Source of the DNA: Sulfurimonas sp.
GTDB taxonomy: Bacteria; Campylobacterota; Campylobacteria; Campylobacterales; Sulfurimonadaceae
Assembly: GCA_026988315.1 (NCBI GenBank)
Contig: JALSLJ010000095.1
Location: 1 to 64,000, forward strand
DNA length: 64,000 bases
Direction of reading: 5' to 3'
A model generated the notes under the pieces. That model saw only the letters and a program-made list of their open reading frames with translations, had not been told where the DNA came from and searched no databases. Position 1 is the first letter of the stretch. Each line of letters opens with the position of its first letter. This document shows positions 63,909 through 64,000 of this stretch, in pieces. Made by a program: the position numbers and the translations under genes.

Positions 63909-64000
63909 ATGCTAACAGACCGTATAAACACACTATCTGAATCTATAACTATCGCAATCACAACACTTGCACAAGAGTTAAAAGCTGAAGGAAAGGATAT
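63909..64000 (+). CDS. aspC: Aspartate aminotransferase, N-terminal part (cut by window edge)
   Basis: The first 30 codons read MLTDRINTLSESITIAITT and then LAQELKAEGKDI, the start of the class I aminotransferase found in Campylobacterota (family continues into the FSAGEPDF motif). GGAGG lies six bases before the ATG. It begins after a 74-base gap with its own promoter. The rest of the gene is outside the window, so the substrate range cannot be judged. Confidence 0.8.
   Translation, partial: MLTDRINTLSESITIAITTLAQELKAEGKD

Noticed and set aside
1-64000. CRISPR arrays, rRNA operons, insertion sequences, phage genes
   Set aside because: No regularly spaced direct repeats, no rRNA signature sequence, and no transposase, integrase or phage structural motif was seen in any frame.

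Overview
The window looks like chromosome of a Campylobacterota member (epsilonproteobacterium), most likely Sulfurimonas or a close relative. The DNA is AT-rich and genes are tightly packed in overlapping operons with frequent TTG starts. Several gene orders match those I recall from Campylobacter: mobB-fbp-small CxxC protein-metG-MurF-like; PBP2-mreD-like-engB-lptA-lptC-kdsC-rlpA-mltD-tatD-recN; flgA-ubiX-coaD-tmk. The genus is an inference from gene content and protein style, not from a database search.

Layout. 1-7 kb: tRNA tail, a glutamyl-tRNA synthetase paralogue that lacks the KMSKS loop, YggT, then mobB/fbp/metG. A DEAD-box helicase remnant lies between the CxxC protein and metG. 7-14.5 kb: two tandem LolA-like periplasmic proteins, an orphan TRAP solute-binding lipoprotein, a putative glycoside hydrolase, a TonB-plug/GGDEF fusion remnant, a YgjP-type peptidase, queC, ybeY and a CaCA antiporter. 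14.5-24.5 kb (minus strand): a cell-envelope operon covering peptidoglycan elongation, LPS export, Kdo synthesis and lytic transglycosylases, ending in tatD and recN. 24.5-27.7 kb: a gene-poor stretch followed by metE, probably an insertion between recN and dnaE. 27.7-40 kb: dnaE, an LTA-synthase-like enzyme, a TonB-receptor/YfiR-like/GGDEF-EAL operon, a di-haem peroxidase operon and thiL. 40-46 kb: a degenerate GGDEF sensor, a non-classical (type E) succinate dehydrogenase/fumarate reductase sdhABE, xthA and tRNA-Leu. 46.7-53 kb: a FIST histidine kinase and a REC-PAS-GGDEF-EAL regulator joined to flgA-ubiX-coaD-tmk. 53-58 kb (minus strand): a three-gene signalling operon. 58-64 kb: hisS, a GltB-like protein, speA, cysE and the start of an aspartate aminotransferase gene.

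The best candidate for an undescribed system is the operon at 53.2-58.2 kb. Its first gene encodes a secreted protein built from four copies of a ~144-residue module. Each module carries four TP-x-D-V-Y-type helix-cap motifs, 16 in total, spaced almost exactly 38 residues apart. It is translationally coupled to a Cache-like/HAMP histidine kinase and a REC-PAS-GGDEF diguanylate cyclase. I read this as a periplasmic sensing module that feeds c-di-GMP.

The second strong signal is gene decay by deletion. A GltX paralogue has lost the KMSKS loop by an apparently in-frame deletion. A helicase is reduced to its two ends. A TonB receptor is fused to the tail of a GGDEF protein. Several short coding-like remnants sit in intergenic DNA. 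c-di-GMP signalling is unusually dense: two GGDEF-EAL proteins, one GGDEF response regulator, one degenerate GGDEF sensor and one GGDEF remnant.
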